Shown here: piece after piece, positions 1 to 7,339 of the stretch | Layout: the number at the start of each line of letters is the position of its first letter | Numbering within the stretch: the first letter of the stretch is position 1 | Source of the DNA: Desulfovibrio sp. UBA2564 | GTDB taxonomy: Bacteria > Desulfobacterota > Desulfovibrionia > Desulfovibrionales > Desulfovibrionaceae | Direction: 5' to 3' | Assembly (NCBI GenBank): GCA_002340305.1 | Contig: DDLU01000204.1 | Coordinates: forward strand, 1 to 9,704 | DNA: 9,704 bases | Program-made: the position numbers and the translations under genes | The notes under the pieces: model-generated | The model's input: only the letters and a program-made list of their open reading frames with translations | The model's database searches: none | Told to the model about the DNA's origin: nothing

Positions 1-1075
1 TGGTCATGCACCCGCCGCAATGAATTGCCAATGCATAGCCTTCAAGATCATCCGGGAAATCGTGCCCGGAGTACATCTCAAATTTCAAATCCTTGCCCGT
101 ATATTTTTTAAGCCAATTCGGGATTTTTACCCGTCCGATATCATCATCGGTTGCATGATGGGAACATGCTTCACACATGAGCACCCTGTCGCCGTCTTGC
201 AGGGAATCGATTGCATCCGCACCTTGAACCAAAGCATTCAAGTCTCCCTTGTAACGGGCAAAAAGAGTTGAAAAAGTCGTCAGAGGGACTTCAACCGAAA
301 CATCAGAAGCTACCTGCATCACCACCTGTGAGTCAGTAACAACCAATGCGGGAGTGGTGCGCAGCCTTTCCAATGCTTCAACAACCTCATCCTCCTTAAC
401 CACCATGCCCATGGCATCGCTATCGAGAATGTTCCGCAAGACCTGTACCTGAGGCAGGATCAAACGCCCCTTGGGAGCTGCCATGTCTATAGGAACAACA
501 CAAAGAACTACATCGCCTTTACCAGCAAGGTCGCTGACCAACACCGGATCTTCTGTGAACTCACGGGGAGCGGCGTTAATTACTGCTTTTTTAAGGTCAT
601 CCACCCCTTTTCCGGAACCTGCGCAGACCACCTGACAATCAATGGAATTTTCGGAACAAAATTTAATATCTTCCAGTGAAGGTTCAGAAATATCAGCCTT
701 GTTGAAAACAACAAGATGAGGAAGATTCATTTCCCGAACGGTTTGCAAGACTCTCTTTTCTGTCTCACCAACCCCCTGCTCTCCCACAACGAGCACAGCC
801 AGATCGGTACGAAATAAAACCTTACGCGTAGCCTTTACCCGCAGTTCACCAAGCTCGCCCCCGTCATCAAGTCCGGCAGTATCGTAAAAAGTAACCGGAC
901 CAAGCGGCAGCAATTCATAATGCTTGGCGACCGGATCGGTGGTTGTACCCGGATGATCAGAAACGATAGCAATTTCCTGCCCGGAGAGGGCGTTGATTAA
1001 GGAGGACTTACCTGCATTGCGCCTGCCGAGCAGGGTAATGACCATGCGCACGCCTCTGGGAGCTTTTTCACTCAT
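1..1075 (-). CDS. hydF: [FeFe] hydrogenase H-cluster maturation GTPase HydF (3' end cut by window edge)
   Basis: HydF is the GTPase scaffold on which the 2Fe subcluster is assembled before delivery to apo-HydA in the cytoplasm. I translated this frame by hand; 358 residues are visible and roughly 40-50 C-terminal ones should lie beyond the edge, since the family is about 400 long. The G domain shows a P-loop (GRRNAGKSS, residues 17-25), a switch threonine stretch (GTTTD, 43-47), G3 (DTAG, 65-68) and G4 (NKAD, 125-128). The C-terminal cluster-binding domain has the family ligands: C304-S-H306 followed by H352-C353-G-G-C356. The ATG lies one base after the hydE stop, with an AAGGA Shine-Dalgarno sequence inside the end of hydE, so it should be co-translated with hydE. 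No defect is visible in the part that can be read. Confidence 0.96.
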   Translation of the reverse strand, partial: MSEKAPRGVRMVITLLGRRNAGKSSLINALSGQEIAIVSDHPGTTTDPVAKHYELLPLGPVTFYDTAGLDDGGELGELRVKATRKVLFRTDLAVLVVGEQGVGETEKRVLQTVREMNLPHLVVFNKADISEPSLEDIKFCSENSIDCQVVCAGSGKGVDDLKKAVINAAPREFTEDPVLVSDLAGKGDVVLCVVPIDMAAPKGRLILPQVQVLRNILDSDAMGMVVKEDEVVEALERLRTTPALVVTDSQVVMQVASDVSVEVPLTTFSTLFARYKGDLNALVQGADAIDSLQDGDRVLMCEACSHHATDDDIGRVKIPNWLKKYTGKDLKFEMYSGHDFPDDLEGYALAIHCGGCMT

Positions 1076-1076
1076 T

Positions 1077-2087
1077 TTAAATATCCTTAAATTTAGCTGC
1101 CCGGTCGGGAGAGCCTCCCCGCGCAGAAGAGGGCTGATAACCTGCCGCTTTCAAGCGTTGCTGCAAATTGCTTACACTTTCCGGAACAGTACCGGCAGAT
1201 GAATTCTTACCGGGATAAATACTGTATTCGTAGCGAACTGATTCCGGGGTAACTGAAGGCATGACCACATTGGCACCAGCCTCAAGCCCCTGCTCCCGGC
1301 CATTTGGCAGCAAAGCATCTAAGGCACTTGTTGCCGGAATATTTACGCCCTGATTCATAATCCGCAAAAGTGCTGTTGCACGCAATGACTCCTCAACACA
1401 CCCGGAACGGCTACGCCCCAAGGAGGTATCAGGATGCGGAATAAACGGGCCGACAGCAATCATACCCAAAGGAAGTTCGCTCAGGCGATAAAGGTCATGG
1501 GCTAAGATTTCCGGTGTCATACCGGGCAGTCCTGTAATCAAACCCGATCCGGTCTCATAACCTAGATTGCAAAGCATCTCGAGCCGGGATAAACGCCCTG
1601 CAACACTTTGTCCGGGCCGGAAACGGGCGTGCAACTCGCGATCGAAAGTCTCCATCTTCAAAAGATAACGATCAGCACCGCAAGCACGCCAATATTTATA
1701 TATATCCCGGTCATGGTCTCCCAGACACAAAGTAACCGGGATATCTGTGAGTTCCTTGATGCACTCAATGGTGTCACCGATAAACCGTGGATCTAAATCA
1801 GCATCCTCGCCTGACTGAAGCACAACTGTTCCCAGCCCACACTCAACAGCCATATTTACCGCACTCAGAATCTCATCTTTAGTAAGTGCAAAGCGTTCCA
1901 AGTTCGCGTTGGAACAACGTAGCCCACAATAATGGCAGTTCTTGCGGCAATTATTGGAAAACTCCACCACACCACGCTGAAAAACCTCTTTGCCGAATAC
2001 GGAATCACGGACCAACCGGGCATGCACGAATAAAGATTGTGCGTTCTCGGCTTCAAGGGCTTCTAAAATCTCTTGTGGGGTCATCAT
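1077..2087 (-). CDS. hydE: [FeFe] hydrogenase maturation radical SAM protein HydE
   Basis: HydE is a radical S-adenosylmethionine enzyme of H-cluster assembly; it acts on the iron-CO-cyanide synthon made by HydG on the route to the dithiomethylamine-bridged 2Fe unit. The 336-residue length is normal for the family. The SAM cluster motif CX3CX2C is C47-RKN-C51-HY-C54, directly followed by GLRC. A TIM-barrel-like body follows, with GLGTVVLQSGED (residues 84-95) and TGLPGMT downstream. The tail keeps the typical GANVVMPSVTP and YPGK stretch but has no cysteines, so the auxiliary Fe-S cluster found in some HydE proteins is absent; it is known to be variable and dispensable in the family. The start ATG overlaps the upstream stop as ATGA, which implies translational coupling; a second ATG follows immediately, so the start is uncertain by one codon. 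Confidence 0.96.
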   Translation of the reverse strand: MMTPQEILEALEAENAQSLFVHARLVRDSVFGKEVFQRGVVEFSNNCRKNCHYCGLRCSNANLERFALTKDEILSAVNMAVECGLGTVVLQSGEDADLDPRFIGDTIECIKELTDIPVTLCLGDHDRDIYKYWRACGADRYLLKMETFDRELHARFRPGQSVAGRLSRLEMLCNLGYETGSGLITGLPGMTPEILAHDLYRLSELPLGMIAVGPFIPHPDTSLGRSRSGCVEESLRATALLRIMNQGVNIPATSALDALLPNGREQGLEAGANVVMPSVTPESVRYEYSIYPGKNSSAGTVPESVSNLQQRLKAAGYQPSSARGGSPDRAAKFKDI

Positions 2088-2659
2088 CTCAAATCCACCG
2101 CAACTGCATGTTCAAGTAAGAACGCACACTCAGAAATAATCCGAAAAGCTGCACAATCCGCAGCAAGAGCAGGCTCCCTGCCTGCGGACACCTGATCAAA
2201 AAGCTCCCCAACCGGAGCCTCAACTCTGCACCAGAATCCATCCGGGGTCAGGACTTCGCTATAAGCAAAATGTCCAAAAAAAATCTGATCATCAATGATC
2301 AAAACCGGAAAATTAGGTCTATCCCGCAGTTCAAAGACTGAAACCCGTCCGGGGAATTTATGAGTTAGGCCACGCAAAAAAATACGTGAATTATCCAACT
2401 GGAACTGTTTTTCCCACATATCCATACCCGGACGCAGAAGGCTCATCAGCTCATCAGCCCACAAGAAACCGCCCATTTCAGGCAGGCAAAGGACTGTAAG
2501 TGAAGCCCCCTGCGAAGCTGTAAGAGCAGCCTCCAAAGCCGAACAAATCTGCGGAGATTTACCGAAATTGCCGTAAGGGGGAGCGAGAAAGATAATTTCC
2601 CGGCGTGCGGACTTCAAAGCAGCGTCCAGATTCAATTCACTTAAACCGGCGGATAACAT
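2084..2659 (-). CDS. unrecognised 191-residue protein, possible degenerate phospholipase-D-like fold, inside the hyd maturation cluster
   Basis: I do not recognise this protein as a named family. It has no signal peptide or membrane segment and should be cytoplasmic. The N-terminal part has a hydrophobic strand followed by a conserved-looking turn (REIIFLAPPYGNFG, residues 20-33) and a second strand (LTVLCLPEMGG, 54-64). At 114-130 the pattern RPNFPVLIIDDQIFFGH resembles the HxKx4D...G line of phospholipase D proteins (strand, Asp, turn, strand, Gly), but the His and Lys are replaced by N116 and P118 and only D123 and G129 fit. If the fold is right it has no HKD catalysis, and only one such half is present. 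Its cysteines (C39, C58, C144, C169, C178) form no cluster motif. It starts 34 nt after hydG with an AAAGGGAAG ribosome-binding site and overlaps hydE by 4 nt, so it is made together with the maturases. A scaffold or nucleotide/RNA-binding role is only a guess. Confidence 0.85.
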   Translation of the reverse strand: MLSAGLSELNLDAALKSARREIIFLAPPYGNFGKSPQICSALEAALTASQGASLTVLCLPEMGGFLWADELMSLLRPGMDMWEKQFQLDNSRIFLRGLTHKFPGRVSVFELRDRPNFPVLIIDDQIFFGHFAYSEVLTPDGFWCRVEAPVGELFDQVSAGREPALAADCAAFRIISECAFLLEHAVAVDLR

Positions 2660-2693
2660 AACTTCCCTTTAATCAAATTCCTAAGCACATGAT

Positions 2694-4103
2694 TTAAAGA
2701 TACAAATCACGTTCGCCATGATCGATTCTGTCCAATTTTTCAGCCACTTTCCCTCTGCGCTTTTCTGAAAAACATTCCAGCTCATGGCCGATAAGCGAAT
2801 TGCCTTTCACCTGCGTGGAAGCATGGGCATAATCAAGCAGGTATTCCTTAAAAGTAAGTAAGGCATTGGGATGACAGAATTCCTGAATGAATCCTTTTTT
2901 TGCCAGTTCCATAAAATGTTCCCCGGTCCTGCCTGCCCGATAACAGGCGGTGCACCAAGAGGGCACGTAGCCATGCTCGACAATCTCGCTGATAACTTCT
3001 TCAAGGCTGCGATTATCACCGATACAGAATTGCTGCACATCCGGGCGGTCGTAATCAGGGTCGCTGTATGCACCGGGATAAGTTCTTGATCCGGCACTTA
3101 ATTGCGAGACCCCAAGGTCAAGCAATTCACGTCGCATATCTTTATTCTCACGGGTACTGAGAATTAATCCGGTGTAGGGAACAGAAAGACGTAGGACCGC
3201 AACCAACCGCTTGAACTGCGCGTCTGAAATCGGGAAGGGAGGGTTAAAAGCAATTTCAGAATTAAGTGCAGGTTCTAAACGCGGAAAGGACAGGGTATGC
3301 GGCCCTACTCCGAATTTGTCTTCCAATTCGGCAGCATGAGATAACAAGGCAATGGTATCAAAACGATAGTCATAAAGACCAAGCAGAGTTCCCATGCCCA
3401 CATCATCAATACCGGCTTTCATGGCTCTATGCATGGCATGCAAGCGCCACAGAAAATCTTTTTTGTGCCCACTGGGATGAAGCGCAGCATAAATTTCACG
3501 ATGGTAAGTTTCCTGAAAACACTGGTAAGTGCCGATGCCGACATCATGCAATTTACGGAAACCATCAACATCAAGAGGTGCACAATTAATGTTTACCCGC
3601 CTGATTTCACCACTCTTTTCGGAAACAGTGTCATAAACATTGCGTACTGTTTCCGCGATCCACTCAGCACCGAATTTGGGATGTTCACCGTAAACCAGCA
3701 GCAAGCGTTTGTGGCCCTGATCTTCCAGTACTGAAACCTCCCGGCGAATCTCATCGGCAGTGAGGGTCCGACGGAGAAGCTCCTTATTGCCGGCTTTGAA
3801 GCCGCAGTAGGCACAGCAGTTACTGCACTCATTGGTAATGTAAAGCGGAGCAAAAAGGACCATCCGGTTACCGTAAATCCCCTGCTTCACTTTACGCGCT
3901 GTCTCAAAAATCGCTTCGTTCAATTCACGGTCTTCGACCTGCAAAAGGCTAGCGGTTTCCTCAAGGGACAGCCCTTTGGCTTCAGCAGCCTTGGCAAGAA
4001 TATCGTGCACATGGGCAGGTTCGATCTCAGCAGTTGAATTAACTGTCTCCCAAATCTTTGCTCCATTAATAAAATCGGGCAATCCTGTGCTATCAGGTTT
4101 CAT
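2694..4103 (-). CDS. hydG: [FeFe] hydrogenase maturation radical SAM tyrosine lyase HydG
   Basis: HydG cleaves tyrosine to p-cresol and dehydroglycine and turns the latter into the CO and cyanide ligands of the H-cluster, delivered as an Fe(CO)2CN synthon. The 469-residue length is normal. The SAM [4Fe-4S] motif is C93-SNC-C97-AY-C100, the typical HydG form CSNCCAYCGF. The C-terminal auxiliary cluster motif CX2CX22C is complete: C384-TA-C387 ... C410. This pair of cluster sites, and the closeness of hydE and hydF, separate it from ThiH, which has a different C-terminus. A GGAG ribosome-binding site sits 5 nt before the ATG. It follows the response regulator gene after a 63-nt gap containing a hairpin, and leads the maturation genes. 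All expected ligands are present, so it should be active. Confidence 0.97.
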   Translation of the reverse strand: MKPDSTGLPDFINGAKIWETVNSTAEIEPAHVHDILAKAAEAKGLSLEETASLLQVEDRELNEAIFETARKVKQGIYGNRMVLFAPLYITNECSNCCAYCGFKAGNKELLRRTLTADEIRREVSVLEDQGHKRLLLVYGEHPKFGAEWIAETVRNVYDTVSEKSGEIRRVNINCAPLDVDGFRKLHDVGIGTYQCFQETYHREIYAALHPSGHKKDFLWRLHAMHRAMKAGIDDVGMGTLLGLYDYRFDTIALLSHAAELEDKFGVGPHTLSFPRLEPALNSEIAFNPPFPISDAQFKRLVAVLRLSVPYTGLILSTRENKDMRRELLDLGVSQLSAGSRTYPGAYSDPDYDRPDVQQFCIGDNRSLEEVISEIVEHGYVPSWCTACYRAGRTGEHFMELAKKGFIQEFCHPNALLTFKEYLLDYAHASTQVKGNSLIGHELECFSEKRRGKVAEKLDRIDHGERDLYL

Positions 4104-4119
4104 AAAATCTCCGATAAAC

Positions 4120-4146
4120 CGGCCTTGCGGATATTGGTCCGGGCCG
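4120..4146 (-). other. GC-rich hairpin in the leader of hydG
   Basis: In the transcript, CGGCCCGGA can pair with TCCG plus GGCCG across a 6-nt loop (CCAATA), giving nine base pairs interrupted by a 3-nt CAA bulge on the 3' side. It lies in the 63-nt gap between the response regulator stop and the hydG start, about 8-10 nt before the GGAG ribosome-binding site. No T-run follows on the minus strand, so it is not a standard intrinsic terminator. A processing site, attenuator or translation-tuning structure is possible, but a chance fold in GC-rich sequence cannot be excluded. No convincing promoter is visible in the AT-rich half of the gap. Confidence 0.4.
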
Positions 4147-4166
4147 AAATATTATTCACTTTTATT

Positions 4167-5606
4167 TTAATCTTTTGCAGCAAGTCGGTAGTAAAGCATG
4201 CGAATGGAAATGCCCAATCGTGCGGCGGCCTTGGTTTTGTTGCCGCCAGTTGCGGCGAGAGCGTCGTCTATGTCTTGCTCTGTGGGTCTTTTCTTCTTGG
4301 GCTGGTTTGCTTTATACAAAGAAGGACTTCTGTCCCGAACCGGAGCATGTCTCTGCATACCTTCAAAAAAGCCGGATAAATGTTCGGGCATCAGCACCGG
4401 TGCATCGTGCATAACAGAAACCCATTCCATGGCATTTTTAAGTTCCCGCACATTACCTGCCCATGGACGGTGCTCTAGAACAATGGCCGCTTCGGGGCTG
4501 ATATCCCTAAACGCCTTGCCCCGTTTCCCAGCAAAAGCCTTCAGAAACAGCAGTGCCAGCGGAACGATATCATCAGTGCGCTCACGCAGGGACGGCACCA
4601 AAATACTGCCGACCCGCAAACGATAATAAAGATCGCTGCGGAAAAGCCCTTTTTCGATTTGCCCGGTCAGATCAACGTTGGTAGCGGCAATGATGCGGAT
4701 GTTTGTCTCTACTTTGCTCAGTCCACCGACACGATAAAAACTTTTATTCTCAATCACGCGCAGCAGCTTGGCCTGTAATTCGACCGGAATTTCACCAATT
4801 TCATCCAGAAAAAGAGTCCCGCCTTTGGCAAGATCAATCTTTCCCCGTGCACCACGGGTAGCACTTCCGGTAAAAGCACCAGCCTCGTAACCAAACAGTT
4901 CACTCTCAAAAAGATTCGCCGGAAGAGCCGCGCAGTTGATATCCACAAAGGGACGTTGCGAGCGGGAACTGTCTTCGCCGTAATGAATAAGCTTCGCCAC
5001 GATATCCTTGCCGACTCCGGTCTCGCCTTGGATGAGTACAGGTAAATCACGGTCCTCATGATAGAGTCTCGCCTGATTGACCACTTCCCACATTGCCTCG
5101 GAAAAAATTCCAATATTATCCAATCCGGCCTGTTGGGATAGCAACTCACGTAACTGCGAAAGTTCAGCGCGCACTTCACTGGTTGCTTCAGCCACAACTT
5201 TATCGAAATGATCGGTCAGCTTTTCATTTTCATGCAAAAGTGCCTGATGCTCGGCAACACGATCCAGAATAGCAGCCAGTTCATCAAGGTTTATAGGCTT
5301 GGTCAGATAGTCATAGGCCCCGGCCCGTAAGGCCCCAATGGCAAGCTCAAGGTCAGCATGTCCGGTATAAAGCACAACATCGGGAGGAGTTGTCAACGAA
5401 AGTGCCTTGATATCACGGACCAATTCTATTCCGGTTCTTCCCGGCATCTGGATATCAGAAAGAACCATCTCAAAACTGTGATTGCGGCAGACTTTCAAGG
5501 CGGCGACAGCATCCCCGCACGCCGTAACCGCATGACCAAGCAAGGTCAGATATTCAGCCAAAGAATCACGGGTAGGTGCGTCATCATCAACAAGCAGGAT
5601 ACGCAT
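4167..5606 (-). CDS. sigma54-dependent response regulator, NtrC type (REC-AAA+-Fis)
   Basis: This DNA-binding enhancer protein activates RNA polymerase carrying sigma54 after phosphorylation by a partner kinase. The receiver domain covers residues 1-115, with acidic residues DDD at 7-9, phospho-acceptor D51 in SDIQMPG, the conserved threonine in YTGH (81) and K103 in TKP. A charged, probably helical linker (about 115-160) joins it to the AAA+ domain (about 165-400), which has Walker A GETGVGK (194-200), the sigma54-contacting GAFTGS loop (243-248), Walker B GTLFLDE (263-269) and WAGNVREL (382-389). The last 35 residues form a Fis-type helix-turn-helix (DIDDALAATGGNKTKAAARLG). It starts 6 nt after the kinase gene stop, so the two form a pair. 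An intact GAFTGS means true sigma54 dependence is expected. Its target is not shown by the sequence; the surrounding formate/hydrogen genes are the obvious candidates. Confidence 0.95.
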   Translation of the reverse strand: MRILLVDDDAPTRDSLAEYLTLLGHAVTACGDAVAALKVCRNHSFEMVLSDIQMPGRTGIELVRDIKALSLTTPPDVVLYTGHADLELAIGALRAGAYDYLTKPINLDELAAILDRVAEHQALLHENEKLTDHFDKVVAEATSEVRAELSQLRELLSQQAGLDNIGIFSEAMWEVVNQARLYHEDRDLPVLIQGETGVGKDIVAKLIHYGEDSSRSQRPFVDINCAALPANLFESELFGYEAGAFTGSATRGARGKIDLAKGGTLFLDEIGEIPVELQAKLLRVIENKSFYRVGGLSKVETNIRIIAATNVDLTGQIEKGLFRSDLYYRLRVGSILVPSLRERTDDIVPLALLFLKAFAGKRGKAFRDISPEAAIVLEHRPWAGNVRELKNAMEWVSVMHDAPVLMPEHLSGFFEGMQRHAPVRDRSPSLYKANQPKKKRPTEQDIDDALAATGGNKTKAAARLGISIRMLYYRLAAKD

Positions 5607-5612
5607 GTTTAT

Positions 5613-6773
5613 CTATTCCCTCCCCTCTTCAACAATTGGCAGAACGACCCGGAACACGGCCCCGCCTTCAGGGCGGTTTTCCGCAACAACAAATCCTCCG
5701 GCGGACTGAACAATAGTGCGCACAATAGACAAACCCAAGCCCATGGAAGAACCGGGGGACTTGGTTGAATAAAAAGGTTCGAAAAGCTCTTCCGCCAACC
5801 TGGGATCAAAACCGGGACCGTTGTCAGCCACGCTAAGTTCCACAGAATCACTACCTATAGGAACAACTTTGATGGATATGATTTTCTGGGCACCGTCTGT
5901 CTCTTCAAGAGCCTGCATGGCATTGGCAGTAAGATTCATGACCAGTTCCTCAAACCTGATACAGGTCCCGGCAACCGGCTTGATACCGGGGGCCACGTAA
6001 AGCTCCATGGTTATCCCCCGTGCAATCATCTGGGCGTTGACTAAAGAAAGCGCAGATTGAACAGTCTCGCCAAGGTTGCACAGCTCGCCAGTCACAGTCT
6101 GGTTATTACGCAGATGTTCACGCAAATGATTGACAATGGAGTCAATGCGATCGACCTGCCCGGAAATTTTCTTCAGCAAACGGACAACACCTTTATTGGG
6201 TGCTTCTGAACGGTCTTCCAAAAGCATAGCCGATGCTGAAAGCAGACGAATTGCGTTAAGCGGCTGGTTGATCTCGTGGGCAATACCACCGCCGATAACA
6301 GCAAACGTTGTCACCCTGCTGGCCCGCTCCATGGCAGAGCGTGCTTCCGCCAAAGTGGCTTCCGCCTGACGCTGTGCAGTAACATCCCGGCCAACGGACT
6401 GATATTCGACTGCATTGCCTTCTTCATCAAATATTGCCCGCGTAACGTACTGAACATAATGAACTTCACCATTGGCATCAGTAAAACTGGGCTCGGTTCT
6501 GACTTCCGGTGTCTCAGGACTCAATGTGAAGACCTGACGGGCAATCCCCTCTCGCTCTTCAGGAGCTAAAAGATCCTGAAATTTTGACGCAAGAAGAACC
6601 TCGGCACTTTTACCATAAAAACGGCAAAATGCCCGGTTCACAAAAGTCAGCCGACCGTCAGGACGAAAACGGCGAATCAGTTCCGTCTGGTCCTCGACCA
6701 CGCTTCGATATATGGAATCTTGTTCGGTCAATTTGCTGTACTCCGCGCTTTTAGCGGGGCCGGAAGCCTTCAA
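5613..6773 (-). CDS. soluble PAS-domain sensor histidine kinase
   Basis: This protein senses a signal through a PAS domain and phosphorylates the response regulator encoded 6 nt downstream. The PAS domain covers roughly residues 20-135 (LIRRFRPDGRLTFVNRAFCR, ending in YQSVGRDVTAQRQAE). The dimerisation/phospho-acceptor helix carries H166 in GGIAHEINQPLNAI. The ATPase domain has the N box (MNLTANAMQA, 279-288), the G1 box (VADNGPGFD, 315-323), FYSTK and the G2 box (GLGLSIV, 345-351). There is no membrane segment or signal peptide, so the signal is cytoplasmic; C50 in the PAS domain is a single cysteine, with no obvious heme or Fe-S motif. The first possible start is TTG at 6773, without a clear ribosome-binding site. 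A TTG at 6731 (372 residues) has GGAG 9 nt upstream and may be the real start. An in-frame stop at 6801-6803 excludes a longer form. Confidence 0.93.
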   Translation of the reverse strand: MKASGPAKSAEYSKLTEQDSIYRSVVEDQTELIRRFRPDGRLTFVNRAFCRFYGKSAEVLLASKFQDLLAPEEREGIARQVFTLSPETPEVRTEPSFTDANGEVHYVQYVTRAIFDEEGNAVEYQSVGRDVTAQRQAEATLAEARSAMERASRVTTFAVIGGGIAHEINQPLNAIRLLSASAMLLEDRSEAPNKGVVRLLKKISGQVDRIDSIVNHLREHLRNNQTVTGELCNLGETVQSALSLVNAQMIARGITMELYVAPGIKPVAGTCIRFEELVMNLTANAMQALEETDGAQKIISIKVVPIGSDSVELSVADNGPGFDPRLAEELFEPFYSTKSPGSSMGLGLSIVRTIVQSAGGFVVAENRPEGGAVFRVVLPIVEEGRE

Positions 6774-6827
6774 CCACGAGGCTGAAGACTTCTGAACGCC
6801 CTAACTGTAATAACCCTGAGGTTAACT

Positions 6828-7337
6828 TTATTGAAATACCATCAGGCTAGCATTTCCCCGACGCTTGCCAGCCGATAATTTTTGCAGTTTTTCTGTGGAA
6901 AAGACATTCAATGCCCCTGCCGGACAAACTGAAACGCAAGCCGGAGCATCCCGGTATCCACTACACAAATCACATTTATGGGCCACCGGAGCTTCATGCT
7001 CGACGTTGATCACTCCAACCTGCATGGCCCCAAACGGACAAGCTGCCAAACAGGCCTTGCAAGCAAAACAACGCTTGGCATCAATAACCACAGACTCCCC
7101 ATTATAGCTGATAGCGTCCACCGGGCAAGCTTTTGCGCATGGGGCATCCTCACACTGACGACACTGAATCGGTGCGGTAACACCGGATTCACGGACCACG
7201 GAAATACGGGCACTGAAAGGCAGCCCTTCTTCCATGGCCTGCCCCATATCCGCACTCATATGCGCATCCACGCAAGCGATTTCACAAGCGCGGCACCCGA
7301 TACATCGGGAAGGAACAGCCAGAACAAATGAATTCAT
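6828..7337 (-). CDS. four-cluster [4Fe-4S] ferredoxin subunit, HycB/HydN type (second copy)
   Basis: This is a predicted electron-transfer subunit linking the hydrogenase to the formate dehydrogenase. From the chosen start it has 169 residues and four cysteine quartets: C12-C15-C18-C22, C59-C62-C67-C71 (CRQCEDAPCAKACP), C90-C93-C96-C100 (CFACKACLAACP) and C122-C125-C134-C138 (CDLC...CVSVCP). This order is typical of HycB, HydN, CooF and the HycB3-type subunits of hydrogen-dependent CO2 reductase. A GTG 18 nt further upstream (7355) would add six residues, but it lies inside hydA. The ATG at 7337 has a GGGGGA ribosome-binding site 8 nt away and aligns with the N-terminus of the paralogue upstream (MNSFVLA versus LNSFILA). 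It begins 2 nt after the hydA stop. It lacks the charged tail seen on the other copy. No Tat signal is present, so it is cytoplasmic. Confidence 0.93.
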   Translation of the reverse strand: MNSFVLAVPSRCIGCRACEIACVDAHMSADMGQAMEEGLPFSARISVVRESGVTAPIQCRQCEDAPCAKACPVDAISYNGESVVIDAKRCFACKACLAACPFGAMQVGVINVEHEAPVAHKCDLCSGYRDAPACVSVCPAGALNVFSTEKLQKLSAGKRRGNASLMVFQ

Positions 7338-7339
7338 GA

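Noticed and set aside
20..271. Open frame of 83 codons on the plus strand
   Set aside because: It lies antisense to hydF, which shows all family motifs in the other strand; no ribosome-binding site or recognisable protein.
2694..4103. Possibility that hydG is thiH (thiamine synthesis)
   Set aside because: The C-terminal CX2CX22C cluster motif and the neighbouring hydE and hydF identify HydG.
4127..4142. GG-N10-GC spacing on the minus strand upstream of hydG, as in sigma54 promoters
   Set aside because: Only the GG and GC fit; the surrounding bases do not match TGGCAC-N5-TTGCA, and the site lies within the hairpin.
4145..4175. AATAAT on the minus strand in the AT-rich part of the gap before hydG as a -10 box
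   Set aside because: Five of six bases match, but no acceptable -35 box lies at 16-18 nt. In AT-rich sequence this is expected by chance.
6806..6825. Small inverted repeat TAACC-CTGA-GGTTA between the second ferredoxin gene and the kinase gene
   Set aside because: Only five base pairs, AT-rich and without a T-run, so it is too weak to call a terminator or operator.
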